A stretch of DNA of 64,000 bases from Companilactobacillus bobalius. GTDB taxonomy: Bacteria; Bacillota; Bacilli; Lactobacillales; Lactobacillaceae. The translations under genes and the position numbers were made by a program. The first letter of the stretch is position 1. Every line of letters starts with the position of its first letter. The stretch spans positions 248,001 to 312,000 of the forward strand of contig NZ_LNUA01000031.1 in assembly GCF_009764355.1 (NCBI RefSeq). The letters are read 5' to 3'. The notes beneath the pieces are model-generated. The model did not search any database, had not been told where the DNA came from, and saw nothing but the letters and a program-made list of their open reading frames with translations. Shown here one piece after another: positions 40,997 to 49,355 of this stretch.

Positions 40997-42355
40997 ATGG
41001 AAAAACCAAACTTAAAAAAGAATCAAAAATTAGATTTAGATATTCAAGACTTATCATACGAAGGTAAGGGTGTTGCTAAAGTTGATGACTTTACACTTTT
41101 CGTTGATAACGCCTTGCCTGGTGAAACAGTTAATGCTGTAATTACTAGAATCAATAAGAACTTCGGTTTTGCGAGAACTTTGAGTGTCTTGAAAGAATCT
41201 CCTGACCGTGTTCATGATATTGATGCTGTTTATGCACAAACAGGAATTGCTCCATTGAGTCATTTGAAGTACGACAAGCAACTTGAATTCAAACACAATC
41301 AAGTTGTAACTGACTTCAGTAAAATGGGCTTAAAAGACGTTACAGTTAATCCAACATTAGGTATGGAATCACCATTCAACTATCGTAACAAGGCTCAAGT
41401 ACCTGTTCGCCAAGTTGATGGCAAGTTAACTACTGGTTTCTATCGTCGTCGTTCACATGAACTAGTACCAATGGAAAACTTCTTGATCCAAGATCCTAAG
41501 ATTGATGAAGAAATCATCAAAGTACGTGATATTCTTCGTAAATACAAGGTTCGTGGTTATGATGAACAAAATCAAAAGGGTCAAATTAGAACAATCATGG
41601 TTCGCCGTGCTTACTTTACTAATGAAATGATGGTAGTTCTAGTTTCAAGAACTCGTGATATCTCACATTACAAAGATATTGCTAAGGAAATCATGGATAA
41701 TCCTGAAGTTAAATCATTGTACTTGAACGTTAATTCAAAAAATACCAACGTTATTTTTGGTCAAGAAATGACACTATTAGCAGGTAAGAAGTATATCGAT
41801 GATGAAATCTTAGGACATAAGTACCGTATTTCACCAAGATCTTTCTACCAAGTAAATCCAGTTCAAACGCAGAATCTTTACCAATTAGCCATTGATAAAG
41901 CTGAATTGACTGGTAAAGAAGAAGTAGTCGATGCTTATTCAGGTATTGGTACGATTGGACTTTCATTAGCTAATAAGGCAAAACACGTTACTGGTATTGA
42001 AGTAATTGAAGATGCCGTTAAGGATGCCGATCAAAATGCTAAATTGAACGGTATTGAAAATGCTGACTTTGTTGTTGGTAAGACCGAAGATGTTTTAGAC
42101 GAGTGGGCTAAAAATAAGATGTCAGTTGATGTTTTGATGGTTGATCCTCCACGTAAAGGTTTGGCAAATTCATTGATGGATTCATTGAAGAACATCAAAC
42201 CAAAGAAGATCGTTTACATCAGTTGTAATCCAGCAACCTTAGCACGTGACCTATCATTGTTAAGCGATACATATAATATTGGTGATGTAACACCAGTTGA
42301 TATGTTCCCAATGACAAATCATATTGAAAGTGTTGTTGCTCTAACAAAGAAATAG
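40997..42355 (+). CDS. rlmCD: 23S rRNA (uracil-5-)-methyltransferase, RlmCD type
   Basis: A 452-residue SAM-dependent methyltransferase that makes m5U in 23S rRNA. The N-terminal TRAM domain (about 1-60) is followed by the RumA-like domain. The catalytic region is VDPPRKGL and VYISCNPATLARDL, with the nucleophilic Cys in SCNP and the base at its end. The SAM loop is VVDAYSGIGTIGLSLA. The four cysteines that hold a 4Fe-4S cluster in RumA-type enzymes are absent: that region reads AQTGIAPLSHLKYDKQ. Start is ATG at 40997, with TAGGTG upstream. It ends the long pcrA-to-rlmCD gene run and is followed by two structured repeats. Confidence 0.92.
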   Translation: MEKPNLKKNQKLDLDIQDLSYEGKGVAKVDDFTLFVDNALPGETVNAVITRINKNFGFARTLSVLKESPDRVHDIDAVYAQTGIAPLSHLKYDKQLEFKHNQVVTDFSKMGLKDVTVNPTLGMESPFNYRNKAQVPVRQVDGKLTTGFYRRRSHELVPMENFLIQDPKIDEEIIKVRDILRKYKVRGYDEQNQKGQIRTIMVRRAYFTNEMMVVLVSRTRDISHYKDIAKEIMDNPEVKSLYLNVNSKNTNVIFGQEMTLLAGKKYIDDEILGHKYRISPRSFYQVNPVQTQNLYQLAIDKAELTGKEEVVDAYSGIGTIGLSLANKAKHVTGIEVIEDAVKDADQNAKLNGIENADFVVGKTEDVLDEWAKNKMSVDVLMVDPPRKGLANSLMDSLKNIKPKKIVYISCNPATLARDLSLLSDTYNIGDVTPVDMFPMTNHIESVVALTKK

Positions 42356-42377
42356 AGTGTAGATGTGCTTAAGCTTC

Positions 42378-42554
42378 CGTCTTCCGCAAGAATTGAGAAT
42401 GCGTTGGAACGCTATGGGCGTGACTTGAAGCTAATAATTTCACCTTCGGCAAAATTATGGATCTTCAAGATCAGCCTCATTGTAAGCGGCAAAGCCGCCA
42501 ACAATGATTTCATAGCTGAACAGCATTCTCAATTCTTACTCCAGACTAAATAGT
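42378..42554 (+). repeat. Structured intergenic repeat, copy B
   Basis: A 177-nt copy. End stem GTCT/AGAC; outer stem AAGAATTGAGAATGC/GCATTCTCAATTCTT; core stem GCTATG (42411-42416)/CATAGC (42511-42516). Arm 2 pairs CTTGAAG/CTTCAAG around AATAATTT/AAATTATG. Arm 3 is ATTGT-GCGGC/GCCGC-ACAAT. The unpaired GGAACG and GATTT(C) are shared with other copies. It follows rlmCD by 22 nt. Confidence 0.8.
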
Positions 42555-42660
42555 ATTTCGACTATTTTTAAAGGGTGTTTATATTGACCAAAGTTAAACG
42601 GTTAATATGAACGCTTTTTTATTTATTTGTTTCAAAATTGAGAAGAAGAAATAGAACAGT

Positions 42661-42824
42661 TTACTAGTCCGGAGCAACAAGCTCGATTGGTCTCAGCCGT
42701 GAAATTTGACTTGGCGGGTTTCCCGCCTAGACAAAGACCTGTATTTGAGACAATTGTGAACTTCAATTGGCTCAAATCAGTGTCCACAGCGTTCCAGACC
42801 AATCGAGCTTGTTGTGGAGGACGG
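42661..42824 (-). repeat. Structured intergenic repeat, copy D (inverted)
   Basis: A 164-nt copy on the minus strand, facing copy B. Outer stem CAACAAGCTCGATTGGTC pairs with GACCAATCGAGCTTGTTG; core GCTGTG pairs with CACGGC (one G-U); arm 2 TTTGAG/CTCAAA encloses CAATTG/CAATTG; arm 3 has GGCGGG/CCCGCC. Ends are GTCCTCC and CTCCGGACTAGTAA, as in copy C. The 554-nt gap 42356-42909 is filled almost completely by copies B and D. Confidence 0.78.
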
Positions 42825-42909
42825 CATATTTCCTCAGCAAATTTATTCATAAAAGGATAAAAATCGTGTAATATTTGATTGAGGAAATTCTTAAATTAGG
42901 GATGATAAG

Positions 42910-43095
42910 ATGAATTACATAATCGGTATCGGTGCCATGGCTTTAGGTATTTGGCAGTTAATAGTTTCTAAACAATATTTCGACAATATGAAAAAACAAT
43001 CCGCACCAATGATATTTTCACTGATTGCAGTAATTTTTAGTATGCTTTTTGGGGCATTTGCTATCGTTTTTGGTGTTCTTCGAATCTTTCATTAA
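42910..43095 (+). CDS. Small two-helix membrane protein
   Basis: A 61-residue protein. Two hydrophobic helices (about 3-20 and 34-58) are separated by a short basic loop (KQYFDNMKKQS). No family is recognised. GGGATGATAAG precedes the ATG, a workable ribosome binding site. Coding is supported by clean hydrophobic periodicity and codon use. It lies between structured repeat copy D and a small XRE gene, with no clear partner. Function is unknown. Confidence 0.6.
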   Translation: MNYIIGIGAMALGIWQLIVSKQYFDNMKKQSAPMIFSLIAVIFSMLFGAFAIVFGVLRIFH

Positions 43096-43192
43096 CGTTA
43101 ATCGGTAAAAATGATACGTTCATAAGTATTTTATGTTTTACTTATTATTTCTGAAATATAATGTTTTCATGATTAAGAATCGAGGGAACATT

Positions 43193-43417
43193 ATGAAAGA
43201 ATTTATATTGGATCGCAGTAATATTTTTTTAGGTGACAATTTAAGAGAATGTCGTAAGCAACGTAATTTATCAGAACGTGAAGTATCAAAAATGCTACAT
43301 GTCGATATTACGACCATATCCAAATATGAACATAATACTAGGACTCCCGATATCTATATGATGATGCGGTTCGCTGACGTTTATGGTGTTAGTTTGGATA
43401 CTTTAGTTGGCAGATAA
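43193..43417 (+). CDS. Small XRE-family DNA-binding protein
   Basis: A 74-residue protein made of little more than one helix-turn-helix: LGDNLRECRKQRNLSEREVSKMLHV, then TTISKYEHNTRTPD, then ADVYGVSLDTLVGR. GAGGGAAC lies 4-11 nt upstream of ATG 43193; an upstream in-frame ATG lacks a signal. Single-domain XRE proteins are often repressors or antitoxin-like. No toxin gene is adjacent. Targets are unknown. Confidence 0.85.
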   Translation: MKEFILDRSNIFLGDNLRECRKQRNLSEREVSKMLHVDITTISKYEHNTRTPDIYMMMRFADVYGVSLDTLVGR

Positions 43418-43433
43418 CATTCATTTCAAAATT

Positions 43434-43483
43434 AAAAAAGCCTCTCGTTTAGAGTTAGTAAAATACTCTAAACGGGAGGCTTT
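43434..43483. terminator. Strong bidirectional terminator
   Basis: AAAGCCTCTCGTTTAGAGT pairs with ACTCTAAACGGGAGGCTTT (one G-T), flanked by A and T runs. It separates the small XRE gene from the convergent response regulator and overlaps the latter's stop. Confidence 0.92.
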
Positions 43484-44228
43484 AGTCGTTTTTAGATATT
43501 AATTTGATTAGTTCCTTATTTTTTCTAAATGAGACTTCACAAGTTGAGCCATCGATAAAGGATAATACTCTGGTTTTACTATCGTAATTGATGGCGTTGT
43601 CGACGTTAACTAGGAATCCACGGTTGCAACGAAAGAGGTTAGGATAGTCCTCTTCGAACGTATTTAATGAGCCATTGAACTCGGCTAGTTGATATTTAGT
43701 AACGATAAAAATTCTTCCGGGTGCATCCTTATTAGTGTAAAGCATAATGACATCATCCATTAAAATAGAGAAGTAGCGACTACCAATTTTATAATCCAGC
43801 ACGTTTTTTGATAAATGATTATATTCTCGTAATTCTTGTTGTGTTTTCTCAATATCATCAGTGATACTCTGTTTAATATTCTCTAAACCATTATCCTTTA
43901 AAATGTAATCCATTGGGGCAATCTTTCGTTCTAATGTTGTCAAAGATAATTCATCATGAGTTGTTATAAAAACTATTTGTGAGAGTGGAGAGTTTTGACG
44001 GACTCTTTCAGCAATTTTTAAACCGGCAATTTTATCATCCAATATTTCCATATCTAGGAAGTAAAGCGCCTGTTTCTTGGAATCGTATTGTTTGAAAAAA
44101 TCATCAACAGTTCCGGCAGCTATCTCTAAAGTCATATTAGCATCGTTAATTAAAATACCATTGTGAATAAATTCAGCATATTTATTTCGTTGTAGTTCGT
44201 TGTCTTCTAGTAAGTAAATGGGGTACAT
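43482..44228 (-). CDS. LytTR-family response regulator (AgrA/ComE-like)
   Basis: A 248-residue response regulator. The receiver domain (about 1-125) has the phospho-acceptor Asp in LYFLDMEIL (about residue 56) and Lys in IAPMDYILKD. The C-terminal LytTR DNA-binding domain (about 145-245) contains YFSILMDDVIML, FRCNRGFLVNVDNA and SFRKNKEL. This pairing is typical of peptide-responsive AgrCA/ComDE systems. ATG at 44228 directly follows the kinase stop (TGAATG), so the two are coupled. It is the last gene of an operon with an EIIC-like protein, a hydrolase and the kinase. Confidence 0.92.
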   Translation of the reverse strand: MYPIYLLEDNELQRNKYAEFIHNGILINDANMTLEIAAGTVDDFFKQYDSKKQALYFLDMEILDDKIAGLKIAERVRQNSPLSQIVFITTHDELSLTTLERKIAPMDYILKDNGLENIKQSITDDIEKTQQELREYNHLSKNVLDYKIGSRYFSILMDDVIMLYTNKDAPGRIFIVTKYQLAEFNGSLNTFEEDYPNLFRCNRGFLVNVDNAINYDSKTRVLSFIDGSTCEVSFRKNKELIKLISKND

Positions 44229-45572
44229 TCAGTCACCTCCAACAATAATTAGTGTCATCATAAGATGATCGTGGACAGTTTTGGTTTCTAAATAAAGGTT
44301 GTCAGATTCATTAATTAATTTTCTGACATTGGCTAAACCAAATCCTGAGTGATTCTTTTTGGTCGAATAACCACTTTGGAAAATATCTTTCAGGTTAATA
44401 TTTTCATTTAGGCGATTATCGATTGTAATCTCAGTGGTATTTTCGGTTTGAGTAATGGCGCAGGTAACCTCTTTGTCGGCAATTTCTTCAACATATTCGA
44501 ACGCATTGTCGATCAGAATACCTAGAATACGGACAATAATCAGAACTTCATTTTCAAATTGGTAATGCTTCTGACTCAATTCCAAATGAAAGTCGATTTG
44601 GCGACTTTTAGCGATAAAGAATTTCTGAATAATAAGGCCACGAATTAAGTCGTTATCGATAGCCTGGGCTTGAGAAATATTACCCCGGCTAACCAAGGAC
44701 ATTTCATTTTTTTCTTTAGTAATATCACGATAATAATCCTTTAATTCTTGAGAATTACTTTGATCAACAATCGGTTTGATAGCTAACATGATATTTTGAA
44801 AATCGTGTTTAAATTTCCGAAGTTCAGTGTATTGTTGTTGCACACTGGTTAGATACTCATTCAGTTGTTTGTTGTAAGTTAACTTTTCACGAGCTTCATT
44901 TTGAATCGCAATCGCATGAACGAAAACAGTCAATTGATAGTAAGCAAAAATCAAAAGGATCGAGAAAATCAGAATTAAACTGGCTTGAATAGTGGCTGTC
45001 ACGGATTGAAGATCACTAATTATCATAATAACCATGAATGAAATAAAAATTCCCAATGACAGAACTAAAACACGTTTTCCCAAATGATACTTTTCAATCT
45101 GAAGCCATAATTTGATAGTTTGATAACGGAAGTGCTCGAAAACCAAAACAACAATGAGCAAATAGAGCAAGTTGATAACTAAAGAAATTGGAATAAAGTA
45201 TTCTTGATAGGTTTCCAAAAGTGTTAAGCGCCATTGATTATAGGCAATAAAGAAGAGAATTCTAGCGGAGTAGGTTCCCAAGCTAAATAGGACCAGTTCA
45301 ATATTAGCTGCCATGATCAGAGCAATTGAATTTTGCATGTTGGCTCGATATCTTTTGACACACCAATTGAAAATCAAAATTGCACCAATAAAAAAGAGTA
45401 CAAAAAGTTCATCAAAAAATAAACCGATGTAACCAAAGACCAAAGCCAAGGCTATATCGGCAAGAAAAAATCTGAGTGAAAATTTTCTAATAAAATAATG
45501 TTTTAATTGTAGAATTGCAAACAGCATGAAGAAATTTGCAATCCATTCAAGTTGCCAGTCTATATATACCAT
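44229..45572 (-). CDS. HPK10-type sensor histidine kinase (AgrC/ComD-like)
   Basis: A 447-residue membrane kinase. Six or seven hydrophobic helices cover about residues 1-225. The dimerisation helix follows, with the phosphorylated His in ELRKFKHDFQNIM (about residue 262). The GHKL ATPase has the N-box LGILIDNAFEYVEE and the G-box GYSTKKNHSGFGLANVRKL. This is the family that senses secreted peptides, but no AgrB/AgrD, ComC or peptide-exporter gene is adjacent. The signal may be something else or encoded elsewhere. The gene starts 38 nt after the hydrolase and abuts the response regulator. Confidence 0.9.
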   Translation of the reverse strand: MVYIDWQLEWIANFFMLFAILQLKHYFIRKFSLRFFLADIALALVFGYIGLFFDELFVLFFIGAILIFNWCVKRYRANMQNSIALIMAANIELVLFSLGTYSARILFFIAYNQWRLTLLETYQEYFIPISLVINLLYLLIVVLVFEHFRYQTIKLWLQIEKYHLGKRVLVLSLGIFISFMVIMIISDLQSVTATIQASLILIFSILLIFAYYQLTVFVHAIAIQNEAREKLTYNKQLNEYLTSVQQQYTELRKFKHDFQNIMLAIKPIVDQSNSQELKDYYRDITKEKNEMSLVSRGNISQAQAIDNDLIRGLIIQKFFIAKSRQIDFHLELSQKHYQFENEVLIIVRILGILIDNAFEYVEEIADKEVTCAITQTENTTEITIDNRLNENINLKDIFQSGYSTKKNHSGFGLANVRKLINESDNLYLETKTVHDHLMMTLIIVGGD

Positions 45573-45610
45573 AAACTCATTGTATTTAAAAAAACGGGCT
45601 AATACAAGGT

Positions 45611-46498
45611 TTATTGCGAGGCAATAGCACTTTGTTTACTGTCAGGTGAATTAGGATTGTTGACACCATTACCAATTATGTATTGATGGAAGATAGTGAT
45701 AAATTGGTTGCTGGCAATCATATCAGAATGCTGTGCTTTGTTACCGGTTAGGGTGATCAACGTGTAGTGTTTTGCCTTGCCTTCATAGATATATTTACCG
45801 GCGTCAACACTGCCTAGTGGCACAATGCCATCATCAGAATATAACTGAGTTCCGGCGATGGAATAATAAGTCATATTATTAGGTATTTTGTCCCGTTTCT
45901 TAATTAGGTCATTGAGCATTTGCGTGTGATTGGAAGTATTCTTTTCTTCAAAGTTGTAGGGTGTTCCAACGGTTAATAATTGATTGATATTTAAATTAGA
46001 GTCATTGAAGTCGTTCTCTAAAAACATCGTCCAAATCAAGCCACCATTGGAATGACCTAAAGCATTGAAACTGTTGAAACGATAGCGTTTCTTAATGGCA
46101 TTGAAGGCGATATTGAACCAACGAGCTTGTTTCTTAATGTTAGAGTAACCATCTGCATTGTTTTGAAAACCAACGACGAAGAATGGTTGGGTATCATTAG
46201 CTCTAATCTTGCCACTGTAGGTAATTGAATCATCAGTATGCACTGTTAATTTTAAAAGACTATGGTGCTCTCCATATTTGTTGTTAACCGTTTTGACCAA
46301 ATCATCGAAACGATTAGCTGAAGCACTACTACCAGGAATCATGATGATTGGTGTCATTGGTGAATTATAGCGACCAGCTAAGGTTGTAACGTTCTTTCGA
46401 GTCCAAATATAGGATGGAATTCCTAAAATAATGAAGAACAGTAACATGGCGACTAGATATTTAAAGTTTTTATTTTTTCTTAAAGTACGTGTATGCAT
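45611..46498 (-). CDS. DUF915-type alpha/beta hydrolase, membrane-anchored
   Basis: A 295-residue protein. One N-terminal transmembrane anchor or signal (about residues 13-31, YLVAMLLFFIILGIPSYIW) puts the domain outside the cell. The hydrolase nucleophile Ser is in GHSNGG. MIPGSSASANRFDDLV forms the oxyanion region. The late DGIVPLGS and AQHSDM are candidate Asp and His. The family contains lipase/esterase-like proteins with unknown natural substrates. ATG at 46498 overlaps the EIIC-like stop by 1 nt (TAATG). It may process or sense the molecule handled by the permease and the kinase. Confidence 0.8.
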   Translation of the reverse strand: MHTRTLRKNKNFKYLVAMLLFFIILGIPSYIWTRKNVTTLAGRYNSPMTPIIMIPGSSASANRFDDLVKTVNNKYGEHHSLLKLTVHTDDSITYSGKIRANDTQPFFVVGFQNNADGYSNIKKQARWFNIAFNAIKKRYRFNSFNALGHSNGGLIWTMFLENDFNDSNLNINQLLTVGTPYNFEEKNTSNHTQMLNDLIKKRDKIPNNMTYYSIAGTQLYSDDGIVPLGSVDAGKYIYEGKAKHYTLITLTGNKAQHSDMIASNQFITIFHQYIIGNGVNNPNSPDSKQSAIASQ

Positions 46499-47826
46499 TA
46501 GTTAACACCTTCTTCAAGACTAAGGTTATCAAGTTCTTTAACCTTAATAGCCATTTTGACAAATGGAATATAGATGTAGACGGAAATGACGATAGTTAAA
46601 ATAGAGAATATTAGAGCCTGCCAGCTACCGTTTGTCCCAATGAAGGCAATTAGTGGTCCTGGGGTTCCAATTGGCACAGGGTAGACGCTAGGCGGCATTA
46701 AACGCAATTGAATTGCTAAGGCGGCCATGGTCATATTAGCAACGGGTGCCAAGATGAATGGAATCAAAAAAATGATATTAAAAAGAATTGGTATACCGGT
46801 CATCAAGCCACTGCCAATATTGAAGAGACTAGGAATAATGGCCCAACGTGCTACAGTTTGAAAATCTTCATCCTTAGCAACTATTAAAATGGCGATGATT
46901 AAGCCTAAAACGGCACCGGTTCCGCCGAAAGTAGCAAAGGCATGATACAGAGCTGAACTGGTAAAGGGATTAGGAGTATTCCATGCTGTATGTTTATTTA
47001 AAGCGTAATTTAGATTAACAGTTGAAAGTGTATCCATTTTTTCAGTACCAGCAGATGAATAAGTTCCAGACCAGCCGAAGAATGACATGACTAAAGTATA
47101 AATAGAGAAAATGAAGGTTTTGAATAGTTGACCTAGAGGGCTCTTTGAGGTGTACTCGGAAGCTAAGGCATTAATGTAATTGCCAGGAGCCTCAGCATAG
47201 TAGGTGACATTAATTAAGGTACTAAAGAGCATTGCAATTAATAGTGAGACAATGATTGGTTTAGCAGAAATAAAGGAACGCTCAATAACACTTGGTGCGC
47301 CGCCCAGTTTTACATAATCGGGTACGGGACGACTGGTTTTTTTAAAAATCCATCCAATAGATATGCCTAAAATGATTGCCAAAAGTAATCCACGCATGCC
47401 TAATATTTGGGGATGAAATGAGAAGGTTTGGACTTTGGAATAAGTATAATCGATGATTAATAAGGAGCTCACACCTGTGATACCGGCTAATTGGTCATCA
47501 CGATTGAAATGCTTGGCGGTATATTTGGCCGCTCCAAAGATGGCAATTACTGAGATCCAACCTAAGGACAAGTTGTATAAGCCGGTGGCAATGTTATCAA
47601 TTTGTCGATAAATAAAGTCGTTACTCAAGTCGGGAAAGACATCAGTTAAAAAGCCTTCCTTACCAATAACGACGGTTTGAATTATTTTGACAAAACTCCC
47701 GAATAAAGCAAAGGGAAAGATTAAGAGCAATGTGCGTTGAATCACACGATAGATAAAGAACTTTTGAAGTTTGAGGGTTCCTAAAATTAATTTTTCTTCG
47801 AGTTTATTATTGAATTGAATTCTCAT
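46498..47826 (-). CDS. PTS EIIC-like permease without EIIA/EIIB
   Basis: A 442-residue polytopic protein with about 10 helices. It resembles lactose/cellobiose-type EIIC: KLGGAPSVIERSFISAKPIIVS, the FFGWSGTYSSAG region and PIGTPGPLIAFIG near the C-terminus, where such permeases bind sugar. No phosphorylated EIIA or EIIB domain or gene is present nearby. ATG at 47826 is chosen because GCAGGTG lies about 7 nt upstream; the longer frame has no signal. It starts the minus-strand operon and has a dyad over its promoter. It could take up a sugar with EII components from elsewhere, or serve as a sensor or exporter in the signalling unit. Confidence 0.8.
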   Translation of the reverse strand: MRIQFNNKLEEKLILGTLKLQKFFIYRVIQRTLLLIFPFALFGSFVKIIQTVVIGKEGFLTDVFPDLSNDFIYRQIDNIATGLYNLSLGWISVIAIFGAAKYTAKHFNRDDQLAGITGVSSLLIIDYTYSKVQTFSFHPQILGMRGLLLAIILGISIGWIFKKTSRPVPDYVKLGGAPSVIERSFISAKPIIVSLLIAMLFSTLINVTYYAEAPGNYINALASEYTSKSPLGQLFKTFIFSIYTLVMSFFGWSGTYSSAGTEKMDTLSTVNLNYALNKHTAWNTPNPFTSSALYHAFATFGGTGAVLGLIIAILIVAKDEDFQTVARWAIIPSLFNIGSGLMTGIPILFNIIFLIPFILAPVANMTMAALAIQLRLMPPSVYPVPIGTPGPLIAFIGTNGSWQALIFSILTIVISVYIYIPFVKMAIKVKELDNLSLEEGVN

Positions 47827-47846
47827 AAAAAACACCTGCATTGACT

Positions 47847-47877
47847 CGTTATATATATCAGGAAAAGTATAACGCAA
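47847..47877 (-). promoter_or_regulatory. Promoter with a dyad operator for the EIIC-kinase operon
   Basis: On the minus strand, TTGCGT (47877-47872), a 16-nt spacer and TATATA (47855-47850) form a promoter about 25 nt before the start. CGTTATA (47847-47853) and TATAACG (47868-47874) are a perfect 7-bp inverted repeat with 14 nt between them, covering both promoter boxes. Confidence 0.55.
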
Positions 47878-47880
47878 ATA

Positions 47881-47909
47881 AAAAAAGCCGCCATCATAGC
47901 GACCTCTTT
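47881..47909 (-). terminator. Terminator of the amino-acid permease
   Basis: On the minus strand, GTCGCT pairs with GGCGGC (with G-U pairs) around ATGAT, followed by seven T. The stem overlaps the last codons of the permease and insulates the following operon. Confidence 0.65.
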
Positions 47910-49234
47910 TTATGGAAATAATGAATATAGTAAACTGGCAAACCTAATAGAGTAATTCCAATTCCCATTGCAGCCAAACCTGGTTGACGGAACAAAGTAG
48001 AAATAATGATGTAAGCTCCACCCGCTAAGGCAATAATTGGTGGAATTGGATAAAAATTAATTTTATATGGACGTGTTAGTTCAGGTTCTTTCTTTCTTAA
48101 AATGAAGACTCCGATGAACATCATCATAGAAAAAATCCACATAACGAAAACTAACATATCGGTTAAGTAATCGAAACTACCCATGAAAATCATGATAATA
48201 GCGATGGCTGTTTGTACTAAACCGGCATTAGCAGGGACACGTGTATTCTTAGTTAATTTACCAAAGAATTTTGAGAAAACAATTTCATCATCACTTCCCA
48301 AAACATAAGGAACACGTGCACCGGTCATTGTATAACCGTTAACTGATCCGAAAACGGAAATAAGAATACCGATAGTAACAATTTTTCCACCGATTTCACC
48401 AAAGATACGAATAGCTGCTTCAGAAGCAGCGTTCTGATTTCCTGGAATTAAGTGGAATGGTAATTCCTTGATGAAAACAAAACTGATTAGAACGTAAATC
48501 AATGTAATAGCGAATAGTCCAACAATAATTGATTTAGCCAAATCTTTTTCAGGACGTTTCATTTCACCAGCTAGACTACCGACATTCATCCAACCGTCAA
48601 AGGCAAACATGGTTGCTAACAGTCCGCCACCCAGCGAAGACCAAAAGTTAGCATGACTACCAGAAGTAATTGGAAAAAGTGAAACGGAATTGCTTGAAGG
48701 TGTGAAAATACCTACAACAATGATTAAAGCGATTGGAATTAATTTAGCAATTAAGGCAATTGTTTGAATTCCACCACCAACTTTAGCACCTAGTAGATTA
48801 ACTACATAAAGGAAGATAGCTAATGAAATGGCAATAGGTATTTGCCAAACTGAAGAGATGTTGCATAGATTCATGACTTGTGTAGCAAAGATGATCGATA
48901 AAGCTGAAATTCCTGCTGGGTAATAGATGACCGATTGTGCCCAAGCAAGTAGAAAGGCCGGAACCTTTCCATAGATATATTCGATGTATTTGTAGATACC
49001 ACCAGCAACCGGGATGGCTGAAGCTAATTCAGCAACTGTCAATCCAGCATTGATAGTAATAAAACCAGCAAGTAACCAAACGAAAATGGTTAAACTAGCA
49101 CTCCCAGTGGCTGCAGTAACACTGGAGATTTTAAAGAATACTCCACCACCGATAACGAGCCCCATTACCGTTGATAGTGCTGGAAAGAAACCAAGGTCTC
49201 TTTTCAGACTGAAGTTATCTGTTTCCTCGTTCAT
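47894..49234 (-). CDS. APC-family amino-acid permease/exchanger
   Basis: A 446-residue, 12-helix transporter. The APC signature is in helix 1 (MGLVIGGGVFFKISSV, with the unwound Gly-rich segment), followed by AELASAIPVAGGIYKYIEYIYG. The central FAFDGWMNVGSLAGEMKRPEKDL matches L-type/SteT-like exchangers for neutral amino acids such as serine and threonine. Start is ATG at 49234, with GAGGGGGTAG upstream. It is a single gene ahead of the EIIC operon, separated by a terminator. Substrate not determined. Confidence 0.88.
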   Translation of the reverse strand: MNEETDNFSLKRDLGFFPALSTVMGLVIGGGVFFKISSVTAATGSASLTIFVWLLAGFITINAGLTVAELASAIPVAGGIYKYIEYIYGKVPAFLLAWAQSVIYYPAGISALSIIFATQVMNLCNISSVWQIPIAISLAIFLYVVNLLGAKVGGGIQTIALIAKLIPIALIIVVGIFTPSSNSVSLFPITSGSHANFWSSLGGGLLATMFAFDGWMNVGSLAGEMKRPEKDLAKSIIVGLFAITLIYVLISFVFIKELPFHLIPGNQNAASEAAIRIFGEIGGKIVTIGILISVFGSVNGYTMTGARVPYVLGSDDEIVFSKFFGKLTKNTRVPANAGLVQTAIAIIMIFMGSFDYLTDMLVFVMWIFSMMMFIGVFILRKKEPELTRPYKINFYPIPPIIALAGGAYIIISTLFRQPGLAAMGIGITLLGLPVYYIHYFHKKRSL

Positions 49235-49355
49235 AAAACAAAACTACCCCCTCAAATGGTTTAAATTGCAATTATATACCATATTGATAGAATTCAGGTA
49301 CTTTTTTAGTAGTAATTGCGCTTACATATAAGTAAAATTAAGGCGAGGTGATTTT

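Noticed and set aside
42632..42850. 72-codon frame inside repeat copy D
   Set aside because: The frame follows the palindromic repeat, and compensatory stem changes fit structure rather than coding.
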